DNA of 62,980 nucleotides from Armatimonadota bacterium (GTDB lineage: Bacteria; Bacteroidota; Ignavibacteria; OLB7): positions 1-62,980 of the forward strand of contig JADZEY010000138.1 in NCBI GenBank assembly GCA_020850315.1, given 5' to 3'. Shown here piece by piece: positions 37,345 to 45,628 of this stretch. Under the pieces are notes generated by a model. The model did not search any database. It was not told the DNA's origin and saw only the letters and a program-made list of their open reading frames with translations. Within the stretch, counting starts at the first letter, position 1, and every line of letters starts with the position of its first letter. A program made the translations under genes and the position numbers.

Positions 37345-37434
37345 CAATGTGAGTTCAGACAATGTGAGTTCAGACAATGTGAGTTCAGACAATGTGAGTT
37401 CAGACAATGTGAGTTCAGGCAATGTGAGTTCGAT
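37345..37434 (-). repeat. Six tandem 15-bp repeats directly before the start codon
   Basis: The unit CAATGTGAGTTCAGA begins at 37345, 37360, 37375, 37390, 37405 and 37420 (the last copy differs at its end). The array starts 11 bases upstream of the ATG of the exported BNR protein (37333, minus strand) and so covers the place where a promoter or ribosome-binding site is expected. The rest up to 37674 shows no clear gene. Confidence 0.85.
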
Positions 37435-37674
37435 TGCAGTAATAACCAACCAACAGGCGCGGCTGTTACACTGGATAGCTCTGCTGTCAGAAAAAAAAGT
37501 GAGCCACCACACTCCACGAACTTGGTGGCAACATGGGATTGTGGAAAGGAAGGGAGGGAAAAGAAGAAGAATCGCTGCGAACGAACGTGGCAAGAATACG
37601 GAAAGTTGACCGCGCCGAACAAGTCATCACCACCAACAGAACCGTTTCAACTGATAGCCGCTACTCCCGACGGT

Positions 37675-39216
37675 TCACCCCTTGCGGCTGAAGTTCGCCA
37701 GCCGGGTCAAAATTTGGTCGTGCGCTTTGTTCACCATTGCTGTTGGGACGGTGTAGTTGTTGGCGGCAATGCTGAACGCCAGCCACTCGCCATCGCGGGT
37801 GCGCACGTAGCCGCTAATCGCCCTGACCCCCCCCATGTATCCTGTTTTTCCGAACACATTCCCTTCGGCAGCGGTGCCGATCATCCGTGTGGCAAGGGTT
37901 CCGTCGTGGCCGGCAACCGAGAGCGTGGAAAGAACGTCGCGGAAGAGCGTCGGCTTGGAATAGGCCCAGCGAAGCAGCATGGTCATGTCGGCAGTGGAAA
38001 TGGCTGTTTGCCGCGACAACCCTGATCCATCGGCCATCCGAAGCCGTTCAACATCAATCCCCGCCTTGCTTAGTTGCCGCTTCACCGCTTCCACCCCGGC
38101 CGATGTTGTGCCAACACCAACGGTCTGCTTCCCAAGCATCTTCAACATCATCTCTGCAGAAAGATTCAGGCTCTGCTTGTTGGTGGCCGCTGCAATCTGG
38201 CGCAGTTCGGGGGAAAGATAGAGTGCAACCCGGCGCGTCGTCCGCTGTGGGTCGTGTATTGGGGCGTGGTCGGAATTAAATGCCCCGCCACGAACCTCAA
38301 TCCCGCTCCGCTCCAGTTCCTCGCGGAGTAGCGTTGCAAAAAAGAGCGGTGGTTGCTCGATGCTGATATGCTCGGTGTATGGTTCGGCACCGGCAGCGAT
38401 ATTCCCCGCCACCACAATCACCGAGCTTCCGCGGTCGCGGTGGATATCCAGAGTTGCAACGGAATCGGAGCGGGTGGTTTGCGCCGTCACCCGAAGCGTG
38501 ACGTAGGCGGTGGAAGGGGAAAGATCAATCTGCACAGGCTTCCCAGCGGTTTTCCCCGGGGTGATGGTGACGGCAATGCTGTTCTCGTAGATTGCCGCGC
38601 CGCTGATGGGCGCGTTGAACCCAAACGTTTCATCATCCCAAGCCCAGCCTGGGGCATAGGGGATGGTGTCGAACAAGGAAGCATCCACCAACACGTGGCG
38701 CACCGAGCGGATACCGAGCGAATCAAGCGCACGCGCCCACGCTTGCAGAACTTCTTGCGGGTTAATCCCAAAGCTGGGGGAGAGGGAAGGATCGCCGCTG
38801 CAACGGATCACCAGGTCCCCCTGAAGCACGCCGTTCGTCACCTCGCCGGTGGCAATCACCTCGGTTGCAAAACGGAAACTGCTTCCCAGTTTATTCAGGG
38901 CGGTGATGGTGGTCAGCAACTTGATATTGCTGGCCATTTGGCGGTTGCGGCGGTCTTGATAGCGGTAGATAGGGGTGTCATGTTGGCAGCTAACAACGGA
39001 AACGCCCCACGTTGCATCGCTGAAATTGCGGTCGGTGATGATTGCATCAATATCCCGCGCCAGCCGTGCGATTGCCGCCCGTGGTTCTGTGCGGTTGCTT
39101 CCCGGTGCGGGAAGGTGCTGCGCTTGCGTGGGTGAAATTTGCACAGCAATGGCAATCAGCATCGCCCCAATGTGGCAAGCCGAAAATTTGGTGCTATGCT
39201 TGGCGGCGGGCTTCAT
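37675..39216 (-). CDS. dacB: D-alanyl-D-alanine carboxypeptidase/endopeptidase (PBP4, peptidase S13)
   Basis: 513 residues with a signal peptide (CHIGAMLIAIAVQISPTQAQ). The penicillin-binding motifs are S-x-x-K in MASNIKLLTT, S-x-N-like in DGSGLSRQT and K-T-G in FGKTGYMGGVRAISGYV. RCSGDPSLS near residue 140 is characteristic of PBP4/DacB, which has a large inserted domain between the first two motifs. Here that gap is about 290 residues, in line with the family. It trims or cleaves peptidoglycan cross-links in the periplasm. It lies 16 bases after the flavin reductase gene on the same strand. Confidence 0.93.
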   Translation of the reverse strand: MKPAAKHSTKFSACHIGAMLIAIAVQISPTQAQHLPAPGSNRTEPRAAIARLARDIDAIITDRNFSDATWGVSVVSCQHDTPIYRYQDRRNRQMASNIKLLTTITALNKLGSSFRFATEVIATGEVTNGVLQGDLVIRCSGDPSLSPSFGINPQEVLQAWARALDSLGIRSVRHVLVDASLFDTIPYAPGWAWDDETFGFNAPISGAAIYENSIAVTITPGKTAGKPVQIDLSPSTAYVTLRVTAQTTRSDSVATLDIHRDRGSSVIVVAGNIAAGAEPYTEHISIEQPPLFFATLLREELERSGIEVRGGAFNSDHAPIHDPQRTTRRVALYLSPELRQIAAATNKQSLNLSAEMMLKMLGKQTVGVGTTSAGVEAVKRQLSKAGIDVERLRMADGSGLSRQTAISTADMTMLLRWAYSKPTLFRDVLSTLSVAGHDGTLATRMIGTAAEGNVFGKTGYMGGVRAISGYVRTRDGEWLAFSIAANNYTVPTAMVNKAHDQILTRLANFSRKG

Positions 39217-39232
39217 GGCTGTTGCTTGCGGA

Positions 39233-39760
39233 TTATTCGGGGCGGTTCAGCTGGTGATATTCGCGGTGATAGTAGAGCAGTGGCCATGCGGGATCGGGAT
39301 GGGAAACCGTGCCAACAACTTTTCCGAACATCACCACATGGGTTCCAACTTGGATGGTTCTGTCCAGCACACACTCGAACTGTGCAAGCGTTTGGTTCAG
39401 GATCGGAATCCCATTAACCCCTTCGGCAACCGGAAGGTTCCCAAATTTTTCATCGGCATCAATCGGCGCGCTGAATCGCTGCGAAAGCTCTTCCTGGTCT
39501 TCGGCAAGAATATGCACCGCAAACGCTTGCGCTTCCTGGATCATATTCGCCAACTGGCTTGCGCGGTTGATCGAAACCATCACCGTTGGCGGATCCAACG
39601 TCACCGACGCAAACGCCGAAACAGTGATGCCGTAGCGAATGTCCTCATGCTGAGTCGTGACAATCGTGACACCGCTGGCAAACTGGCGCAGTGCCTGGCG
39701 AAGTTCGTCGGGTGAAACGGGAGGTAGGTCCTTCCAGCGGTCGTAATCGGATCGGAACAT
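39233..39760 (-). CDS. Flavin reductase-like FMN-binding protein
   Basis: 175 residues of the split-barrel flavin reductase (HpaC/FRE-like) family. Recognisable parts are LRQALRQFASGVTIVTT, then YGITVSAFASVTLDPPTVMV, AVHILAEDQEELSQRFS and the strand LAQFECVLDRTIQVGTHVVM, with a final GKVVGTV...PLLYYHREYHQL. These bind FMN and NAD(P)H and supply reduced flavin to a monooxygenase partner. No monooxygenase gene is adjacent, so the partner is unknown. It is upstream of dacB in a probable two-gene transcript; the functional link is not obvious. Confidence 0.88.
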   Translation of the reverse strand: MFRSDYDRWKDLPPVSPDELRQALRQFASGVTIVTTQHEDIRYGITVSAFASVTLDPPTVMVSINRASQLANMIQEAQAFAVHILAEDQEELSQRFSAPIDADEKFGNLPVAEGVNGIPILNQTLAQFECVLDRTIQVGTHVVMFGKVVGTVSHPDPAWPLLYYHREYHQLNRPE

Positions 39761-39858
39761 GGATCGAAAATAACCATTGAACCGTCACGGTGTTGTGGTT
39801 CGGCGGCTGATGCTTTACTTTGTTGCCAACTGATCCGCGTAAACCCTTCAACGTCAAC

Positions 39859-42744
39859 ATGAAACGATTCTTCCTTCTTCCACTGCTGCTGATCGCCTGC
39901 GTTGTTACCGCACAAGCACAACCCGAATCTTCTGGCGAACGCCCCGACCATGGCCGCCGTGCCCGCCCCGCGCTGGATGAATCCTACGAACGAGGGGAAC
40001 GCCATGAAAGGGAGGGAGAGGCCGAGGAGAAAGGGAGCGAACGCCCGTATCTGCTTCGGTCGCCAATCAACCGCCAGTCGGGTTTTTTTCTGAACCGCAG
40101 CACCATTGCTGGCGAACCTGCGCTGAATCCCCCCGCCCAAAATGAAAGCTCGATTGCCATTAGCCCACTGAACCCTAACCTGCTGATATCCTCGGCGGTT
40201 GACACGCGCGGCTCTATCGTGTACGTTTCCACCGACGGAGGGAACAGCTGGAAGAACACCGATTTGGGGAAGATCAACGGCAACTGGCAGACCGGAAACG
40301 ACCCCTCGGTGGGGTTCGACCACTTGGGGAATGGCTACGTGATGTTCGGTGCCTTCCCGCGTGGCAACAACACTGGTGAGTCAGGGGTCTATCTCTGCAA
40401 AACAACTGATGGGGGCGCGTCCTGGTCGGCAGCCTACACGGTGATTGAGCACAAGGGGACGATGACCGATGATTCGGCGTTCGAGGATAAGTACTACATC
40501 GAGGCCGATAACTCCCCAAGCTCACCCTATCGTGGGTATCTGTACACCCCTTGGAAGCGGGTGATTGACCGCGACAGCTCCACCCAAATTGTGGTCTCCC
40601 GTTCAAGCGATGGCGGGCTAACCTGGAACACACCCGTGCGCGTAAGCCCCCGGAAATCGGGGAATAGCCTAGACACCACCTTCGGCCAAAGTTTCCCGAT
40701 CACCACAACCGGCCCAACCGGCCAGCTGTATGTTGCTTGGAACGATGGCCCTGCACGCTCCATCGGGTTTGCGCGCTCCACCGATGCCGGCCTGACGTTC
40801 ACCCAACCGACCTATCCCGTGGTCGGCTATCCCACCCACGGAACCGTCCGAACCGTTGGCAGTGGCGCAAACCAAAGCACCTACCACGTTCTGAAAGGGA
40901 CCTTCCGTGCTGAAACCTACCCCACCATGGCAGCCGACAACTCTAACTCACCCCGCAAAGGTTGGCTCTATCTGGCCTACTGTGCGGGGCTAACTCCCGA
41001 TCTCTATTTCCTCCGTTCCAGCGATGGCGGCCAAACATGGACCCAGCCACGGGTGATTACCAGCACCGCCGCCAACGACCAATGGTGGCCCTGGATGAGC
41101 GTGGACGAAACCACTGGGGACATTGCAATCATGTACAGCGACAGCCGCAACGACCCGGCGAACATCGCCATTGACACCTACATCAGCTACAGCTCCGACG
41201 GCGGCGAAACGTGGATTGACCGCCGCGCCACCGATGCCACCAGCGACTTCCGGAAGAACCCGTTCATTGACCAAGTGTTCGCAGGGGATTACAGCGGCTG
41301 CGCCTTCCACGGTGGCCGTATTTATCCTTCCCACTTGGACACCCGCAACAATGATAACAACGACGTTTACACCGCTATCATCAACATTCGCCAACCATAT
41401 CCCGTGGAAAATTTTGTGGCGCAGGGGCGGTTTGAAGATTTAACGGAGGTGAGCTTGTCGTGGAAAAATCCAGCAATGGAGAGCATTTTTGGGAAGCCAT
41501 TCACCAGCTACACGCTGGAGCTTTCGCGCGATGGAGTTCCGCACCGCACGTTGCCTGCCGGAACCACCACCTTCACCGAAAACGGCTTGACGATTGGGCA
41601 GGAATACCGCTACGACGTTCGTGTTGCAGCCGGCCCCGACACCAGTATTCTGCGCGAGGTGACGTTCAAGCCGGGGGATGCAAAGCTGCCGCTGGCTCCA
41701 ACGATTCTTGCAATCACCCAGATTGGCCCACAGGTGGAATTACGGTTGAAGCTCCCCGCACTCCGTGCGGATTCCATCACCCCGCTGAACAACTTGAAAG
41801 GGTGGACTCTGTTCCGCGACGGCGAAAAAGTGGCGGAAGGAGCTGGCGATACCGGGGCGGTTGTGATGGTGAACGATGCCCCGGCAAAGCGTGGCTACTA
41901 CGTCTATCGCGCCAGTATCCAGGATGCCACCACCCCCGGCAACCAAAGCGCGCTCAGTGATTCGGTGATCGCCTTCGGTGGGCCGGTTAGCAACTACACC
42001 GAGGGGTTCGACACCGACCCGCTGAAGATGCTGACCACAGGAACCTGGGGCCTAACCGACGACGAATCGCAAACCCCACCAAACTCCCTCACCGATTCCC
42101 CCATTGGCCGCTACAAGTCCCGGGTCAACGCTGCCACCCAAGTGTGGCCGGTGCTGGCCAAATCCACCACAGAATTCCGGTTCGACCATATCGCCATTAT
42201 TGACAAAAGCGACACAGGGTATGTGGAGATCAGCCACGACACCGCGCAAACATGGCAACCGCTTGGGCAGTGGAACTCGCAATCCTACGACGACTGGAAG
42301 GACACCGGCACTGCTCACGGCAAGTGGCACTCCGAGCGGTTCGGGGGCCTTGCTTCGGCGGGCCAGGGGCGGTTGGTGTTTGTGCGGTTCAGGCTATCCA
42401 CCGGAACGTTGGGCCAAGCCGAAGGGTGGTTCATTGACAACGTGATGTTCACCGAAGGGACTGTGGGAAGCGACCTTGAGCGGAGTCCGCAACGCGCAAC
42501 CATCAGGCCAAACATCATTGCAACCAATGCACTGCTTGAATTTCATGTGCCACATGAACGTGAGGTTGAAGTGCGGTTGATGGACCCGGTTGGCCGTGTT
42601 GTGAGCAAACAACATCTTGGAGTGCTTGCTGCTGGCGCGCAAAGCGTGGCGTTGGATTGCAGAGCGTTAAGCAACGGCAGCTATTTCTACGAGCTTCAAG
42701 TTGGGGAAACGGTAGTTCGGGGGCGGTTCGTGGTGCATCGGTAG
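39859..42744 (+). CDS. T9SS-secreted exo-sialidase-like BNR protein
   Basis: 961 residues from ATG 39859. The signal peptide is KRFFLLPLLLIACVVTAQAQ. After a charged low-complexity segment (about 25-65) come sialidase-type Asp boxes: STDGGNSWKNT, KTTDGGASWSAA, RSSDGGLTWNTP, STDAGLTFTQ, RSSDGGQTWTQP and SSDGGETWIDR. Other sialidase residues cannot be confirmed, so a sialidase activity is not claimed. An FN3-like domain (VENFVAQGRFEDLTEVSLSW) and a jelly-roll/MAM-like domain (about residues 720-870, ending EGWFIDNVMFTEG) follow. The C-terminus (LLEFHVPHEREVEVRLMDPV, SYFYELQVGETVVRGRFVVH) is a T9SS sorting domain. It is divergent from the flavin reductase gene and very likely secreted through T9SS. 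Confidence 0.85.
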   Translation: MKRFFLLPLLLIACVVTAQAQPESSGERPDHGRRARPALDESYERGERHEREGEAEEKGSERPYLLRSPINRQSGFFLNRSTIAGEPALNPPAQNESSIAISPLNPNLLISSAVDTRGSIVYVSTDGGNSWKNTDLGKINGNWQTGNDPSVGFDHLGNGYVMFGAFPRGNNTGESGVYLCKTTDGGASWSAAYTVIEHKGTMTDDSAFEDKYYIEADNSPSSPYRGYLYTPWKRVIDRDSSTQIVVSRSSDGGLTWNTPVRVSPRKSGNSLDTTFGQSFPITTTGPTGQLYVAWNDGPARSIGFARSTDAGLTFTQPTYPVVGYPTHGTVRTVGSGANQSTYHVLKGTFRAETYPTMAADNSNSPRKGWLYLAYCAGLTPDLYFLRSSDGGQTWTQPRVITSTAANDQWWPWMSVDETTGDIAIMYSDSRNDPANIAIDTYISYSSDGGETWIDRRATDATSDFRKNPFIDQVFAGDYSGCAFHGGRIYPSHLDTRNNDNNDVYTAIINIRQPYPVENFVAQGRFEDLTEVSLSWKNPAMESIFGKPFTSYTLELSRDGVPHRTLPAGTTTFTENGLTIGQEYRYDVRVAAGPDTSILREVTFKPGDAKLPLAPTILAITQIGPQVELRLKLPALRADSITPLNNLKGWTLFRDGEKVAEGAGDTGAVVMVNDAPAKRGYYVYRASIQDATTPGNQSALSDSVIAFGGPVSNYTEGFDTDPLKMLTTGTWGLTDDESQTPPNSLTDSPIGRYKSRVNAATQVWPVLAKSTTEFRFDHIAIIDKSDTGYVEISHDTAQTWQPLGQWNSQSYDDWKDTGTAHGKWHSERFGGLASAGQGRLVFVRFRLSTGTLGQAEGWFIDNVMFTEGTVGSDLERSPQRATIRPNIIATNALLEFHVPHEREVEVRLMDPVGRVVSKQHLGVLAAGAQSVALDCRALSNGSYFYELQVGETVVRGRFVVHR

Positions 42745-42846
42745 AGGGATTCCAGCAGCTTCTCACCACAGCGCATTGCCTCACTCCTGGTCCGACCTTT
42801 GACGCGTTGGTTGCCAGATATTCCCGAATAGGGGTCGCGTTGCTGC

Positions 42847-42877
42847 GCCACATCGGACACCGCCTGTCCGATGTGGC
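42847..42877. repeat. Perfect 13-bp hairpin
   Basis: GCCACATCGGACA and TGTCCGATGTGGC flank a CCGCC loop. There is no T-run, so it could be a factor-assisted terminator of the T9SS gene upstream or a mobile palindrome. It lies just before the truncated helicase fragment, where the helicase N-terminal part is missing. Confidence 0.7.
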
Positions 42878-42952
42878 CACAGTGGGTAGGGTAACTTGCG
42901 CCAAGCAACACGGGGCCATGCCTTTTGGCCGCTGGTCGGAAAAAGCGGATGG

Positions 42953-43558
42953 ATGCAGCTGCAGCGGCTAACCGTGGCCTCGCTCGATCAAGAAGAAGAC
43001 CACATCTTGCGTGCCATTCTCTGCGACGACGGCACGCAGCTGCACCCCGATTGCTGCGATAAACTGTTCCTTGTGGAAGGGGCAGTAATTCAAGGGGCGG
43101 CAGTGGCGGAAACACCCGAAGCCACGGCCCCGGCTGGCGGCGCAGCCCCGGTTGCGATTGCCCAGCAATTGCAAACACTGTTGGCCGCCCAGCAACAACA
43201 AGTGCTGCAGGAGATTGAGCAACGCAACACCAAATTCTATGAAGATGAAAGCCAAAAACTTGAACGCTGGGCCGAAGACCGCAAACAAGGGCTTGAGATA
43301 GCACTTCGCGACCTTGACGTAAAAATCAAGGAGGCAAAAAACCAGAAACGGGGGGGAGGAACATTGGCCGAAAAATTAGAGGCAGAGCGGGCCGTGAAAA
43401 CGTTGGAAGTAGAGCGCGCACGCCAACGCCGCGCAATTTTTGTAGCCCAGGACGAAATCGAAGAACAGCGCGACCAGTTTATTGACCAAATTGCCGCCCG
43501 ACTGCAACAAACCACGCAATGCAACGGGCTGATGCTGGTGCGGTGGGGGGTGGTGTAG
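42953..43558 (+). pseudogene. C-terminal remnant of a SNF2-type defence helicase
   Basis: 201 residues starting MQLQRLTVASLDQEED. The sequence fits the last 200 residues of large (about 900-1000 residue) SNF2/HepA-like helicases found in restriction and DISARM-like islands: a D-D-G-T-x-L-x-P block (ILCDDGTQLHPDCCDKLFL), a long coiled coil (KLERWAEDRKQGLEIALRDL), the RRAIFVAQDEIEEQRDQFID segment and a final LMLVRWGVV. No Walker motifs or helicase domains precede it; the 210 bases upstream end in a different gene. It is therefore a decayed fragment left by a deletion, although the frame itself is intact. The family match is from memory of the C-terminal pattern. Confidence 0.65.
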
Positions 43559-43688
43559 ATGGCCGCACAACCCAAGCACGCAATGCTGTTTTTTCGTAAC
43601 GACAACATTTCTCATGTATGACACTTGTGAATAAAATCGTATGTTCGTTCACCCAAAAGGTTAATCAAATTTGGAAGGTGATGTAGCG

Positions 43689-44024
43689 ATGGATATTCGG
43701 TTTGCGAACCGTAAACTTGAACGAATATTGAATGAGCAAAAACGTCTGGCACAGGAATATGGAACCCGTGCGAAGCTGATTCGTCGGCGATTGGATGAGC
43801 TTCGTGCTGCCGATTCGTTGGCAGTGATGCGAACCGTACCAGGCGCAGCCTTCCACCTGTTAACCGGAGATAGAAAAGGCCAATATGCGGTAACGGTTAG
43901 GCATCCATTCAGGATGATCGTTATTCCGCTTCATGACCCGGTGCCGTTGCGCCCCGATGGAGGAATTGATGAAGCAAACGTGACGATTATCGAAATTCAA
44001 GAAATTGTTGACTACCATGGCTGA
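43689..44024 (+). CDS. higB: HigB/RelE-like toxin
   Basis: 111 residues from MDIRFANRKL at 43689, preceded by GGAAGGTGATG; a start 18 bases earlier is also open. Helical N-terminus with R-x-x-x-L repeats, then the RelE-fold core (AFHLLTGDRKGQYAVTVRHP, FRMIVIPLHD) and a last strand VTIIEIQEIVDYHG. The G-D-R-K-G-Q-Y-A-V-x-V-x-x-P-F-R pattern is that of HigB-like ribosome-dependent mRNA interferases. Its stop overlaps the antitoxin start by 8 bases, the usual toxin-first higBA order. About 130 bases upstream hold the presumed operator and promoter. Confidence 0.85.
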   Translation: MDIRFANRKLERILNEQKRLAQEYGTRAKLIRRRLDELRAADSLAVMRTVPGAAFHLLTGDRKGQYAVTVRHPFRMIVIPLHDPVPLRPDGGIDEANVTIIEIQEIVDYHG

Positions 44025-45129
44025 CACTACAAACCATTATGCTCCCGATTGGGTTACTCCACCAGGGGATATATTGCTGGAAACCCTTGAACATTTGGGA
44101 ATGAGCCAAGCCGAGCTTGCCGAACGCACCGGGCGCCCCAAAAAAACTATTAATGAAATCATCAAGGGCAAGGCCCTGCTGACTCCCGAAACAGCACAGC
44201 AATTAGAACTGGTGTTGGGCATTGCTGCTTCGTTCTGGAATAATGCCGAACGCAACTATCGCCAGTTCCTTGCCAAGCAAACCCAAGAACAATTCTTACA
44301 GCAACACAAATCTTGGATACAGGGCTTCCCCATAGCAGCCATGATGAAACATGGATGGATACCGCAATCAACTCACAAAATCCAGCAGCTACGCAGTCTC
44401 CTTCAATTCTTTGGCATTGCCTCACCCCAGCAGTGGCAATCGGTCTGGTGCGCCCCCAGGGTTGCCTACCGGAAAACCCGCGCTGTTGCCCAACAGCCCG
44501 GTGATGACCTCACCAAAGCCGACTCCGTCTGGCTTCGGAAAGGGGAGATAGACGCACGCGCGATCGAATGCTCACCCTACAACAACCAACAATTCAGGCA
44601 GGCATTGCACACCATCCGCACGTTAACCACGGAGCCGCTTGCCACCTGTTTCCCAAACATTCAACAGCTTTGCGCTGGTTCCGGGGTGGCGTTAGTGCTT
44701 GTGCCCGAGCTTCCCAACAGCCGCGCTTGTGGTGCCACCCACTGGCTAACTCCCAGCAAAGCTATCCTCCAGCTTAGCTTGCGCCATAAATCCGATGATC
44801 ATTTCTGGTTTAGCTTCTTTCACGAAGCCGGCCATATCCTCCTTCATGGTAAATCTACGTTTATTGATTATGGGGAAGGCATCGCTACTCCTTCTGAACA
44901 AGAGCACCAAGCCAATACGTTTGCAGCGGATTTCTTGATACCCCAAGAAGCATTCCAGCGATTTATTGAAACAGCCAACTTCAACAGCCAACAGAGCATT
45001 GTGGAGTTTGCCCAGCAACTTGGGATTGCCCCAGGAATTGTGGTGGGACGATTGCAGCACCACGGCTATATCCCGTACAGAAATTGCAATGGCCTAAAAC
45101 AAAAATTAGATTGGGCCGCGTTCCAATAA
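44017..45129 (+). CDS. higA: HigA-like antitoxin fused to an ImmA/IrrE metallopeptidase domain
   Basis: 370 residues. Residues about 20-75 are an XRE/HigA helix-turn-helix (MSQAELAERTGRPKKTINEI, then TPETAQQLELVLGI). The C-terminal half has a zinc peptidase site HEAGHILLH (residues 269-277) with a downstream Glu in EQEHQANTFAADFLIP, the ImmA/IrrE signature. Such fusions (often called HigA-like or XRE family) can neutralise the toxin through the HTH part and cleave a partner protein through the peptidase. It overlaps the toxin gene and is probably autoregulated. The family usually gives about 350-390 residues. Confidence 0.88.
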   Translation: MADTTNHYAPDWVTPPGDILLETLEHLGMSQAELAERTGRPKKTINEIIKGKALLTPETAQQLELVLGIAASFWNNAERNYRQFLAKQTQEQFLQQHKSWIQGFPIAAMMKHGWIPQSTHKIQQLRSLLQFFGIASPQQWQSVWCAPRVAYRKTRAVAQQPGDDLTKADSVWLRKGEIDARAIECSPYNNQQFRQALHTIRTLTTEPLATCFPNIQQLCAGSGVALVLVPELPNSRACGATHWLTPSKAILQLSLRHKSDDHFWFSFFHEAGHILLHGKSTFIDYGEGIATPSEQEHQANTFAADFLIPQEAFQRFIETANFNSQQSIVEFAQQLGIAPGIVVGRLQHHGYIPYRNCNGLKQKLDWAAFQ

Positions 45130-45201
45130 CCAGAAAATCATGGCTTACACAGCCGATAGGTACATCCAAAAAAATAACGGCAACAACCTCCAGAAAACAC
45201 C

Positions 45202-45618
45202 ATGAGCAAAAAACCTGCGAAACCTACCACCCAGTGGCGGCTGGCTTGTATCCAGACGCTGGCCTTTCAAGTTGATAATCACCTCTTACGCAATGTAGAT
45301 CTTGAATCGCTCAGATTCGATTTTAAAAGAGTAGTATCACTGATAGGTGATGGGGCTATCATCAGTGTGGAGATATTCGTTGCAGCAGCAGATAAGAATA
45401 CTACCGATACCAATATCCTTGCCCTTCATATCCGTGTTGATTATATGTTGGATGTAGAAGAGACGGCGCGAATCAAACGAAAAATAGAGCCCCCCATTGT
45501 TAAAGCTGTCATGCAATGCTCCCACAACATTCTGCAAGGAGTTTGGTTTGCAAAAGTGGAGGGCACAGTATTGGAGGAATTTGTGCTCCCAATGATGCAT
45601 GGTGAACCCGCACTTTAA
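45202..45618 (+). CDS. Small hypothetical protein, possibly SecB-like
   Basis: 138 residues, predicted alpha+beta: strands around DFKRVVSLIGDGAIISVEIF and ILALHIRVDYMLDVEET, then helices around PPIVKAVMQCSHNILQGVWF and a last strand TVLEEFVLPM. No signal peptide. This strand-strand-helix order with a C-terminal L-P ending loosely resembles SecB-fold chaperones such as those in toxin-antitoxin-chaperone systems. The evidence is only pattern similarity. It lies 72 bases after the higA-like gene and 10 bases before the type III methyltransferase gene, so it may belong to either unit. Confidence 0.5.
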   Translation: MSKKPAKPTTQWRLACIQTLAFQVDNHLLRNVDLESLRFDFKRVVSLIGDGAIISVEIFVAAADKNTTDTNILALHIRVDYMLDVEETARIKRKIEPPIVKAVMQCSHNILQGVWFAKVEGTVLEEFVLPMMHGEPAL

Positions 45619-45628
45619 TCTTCCCCCC

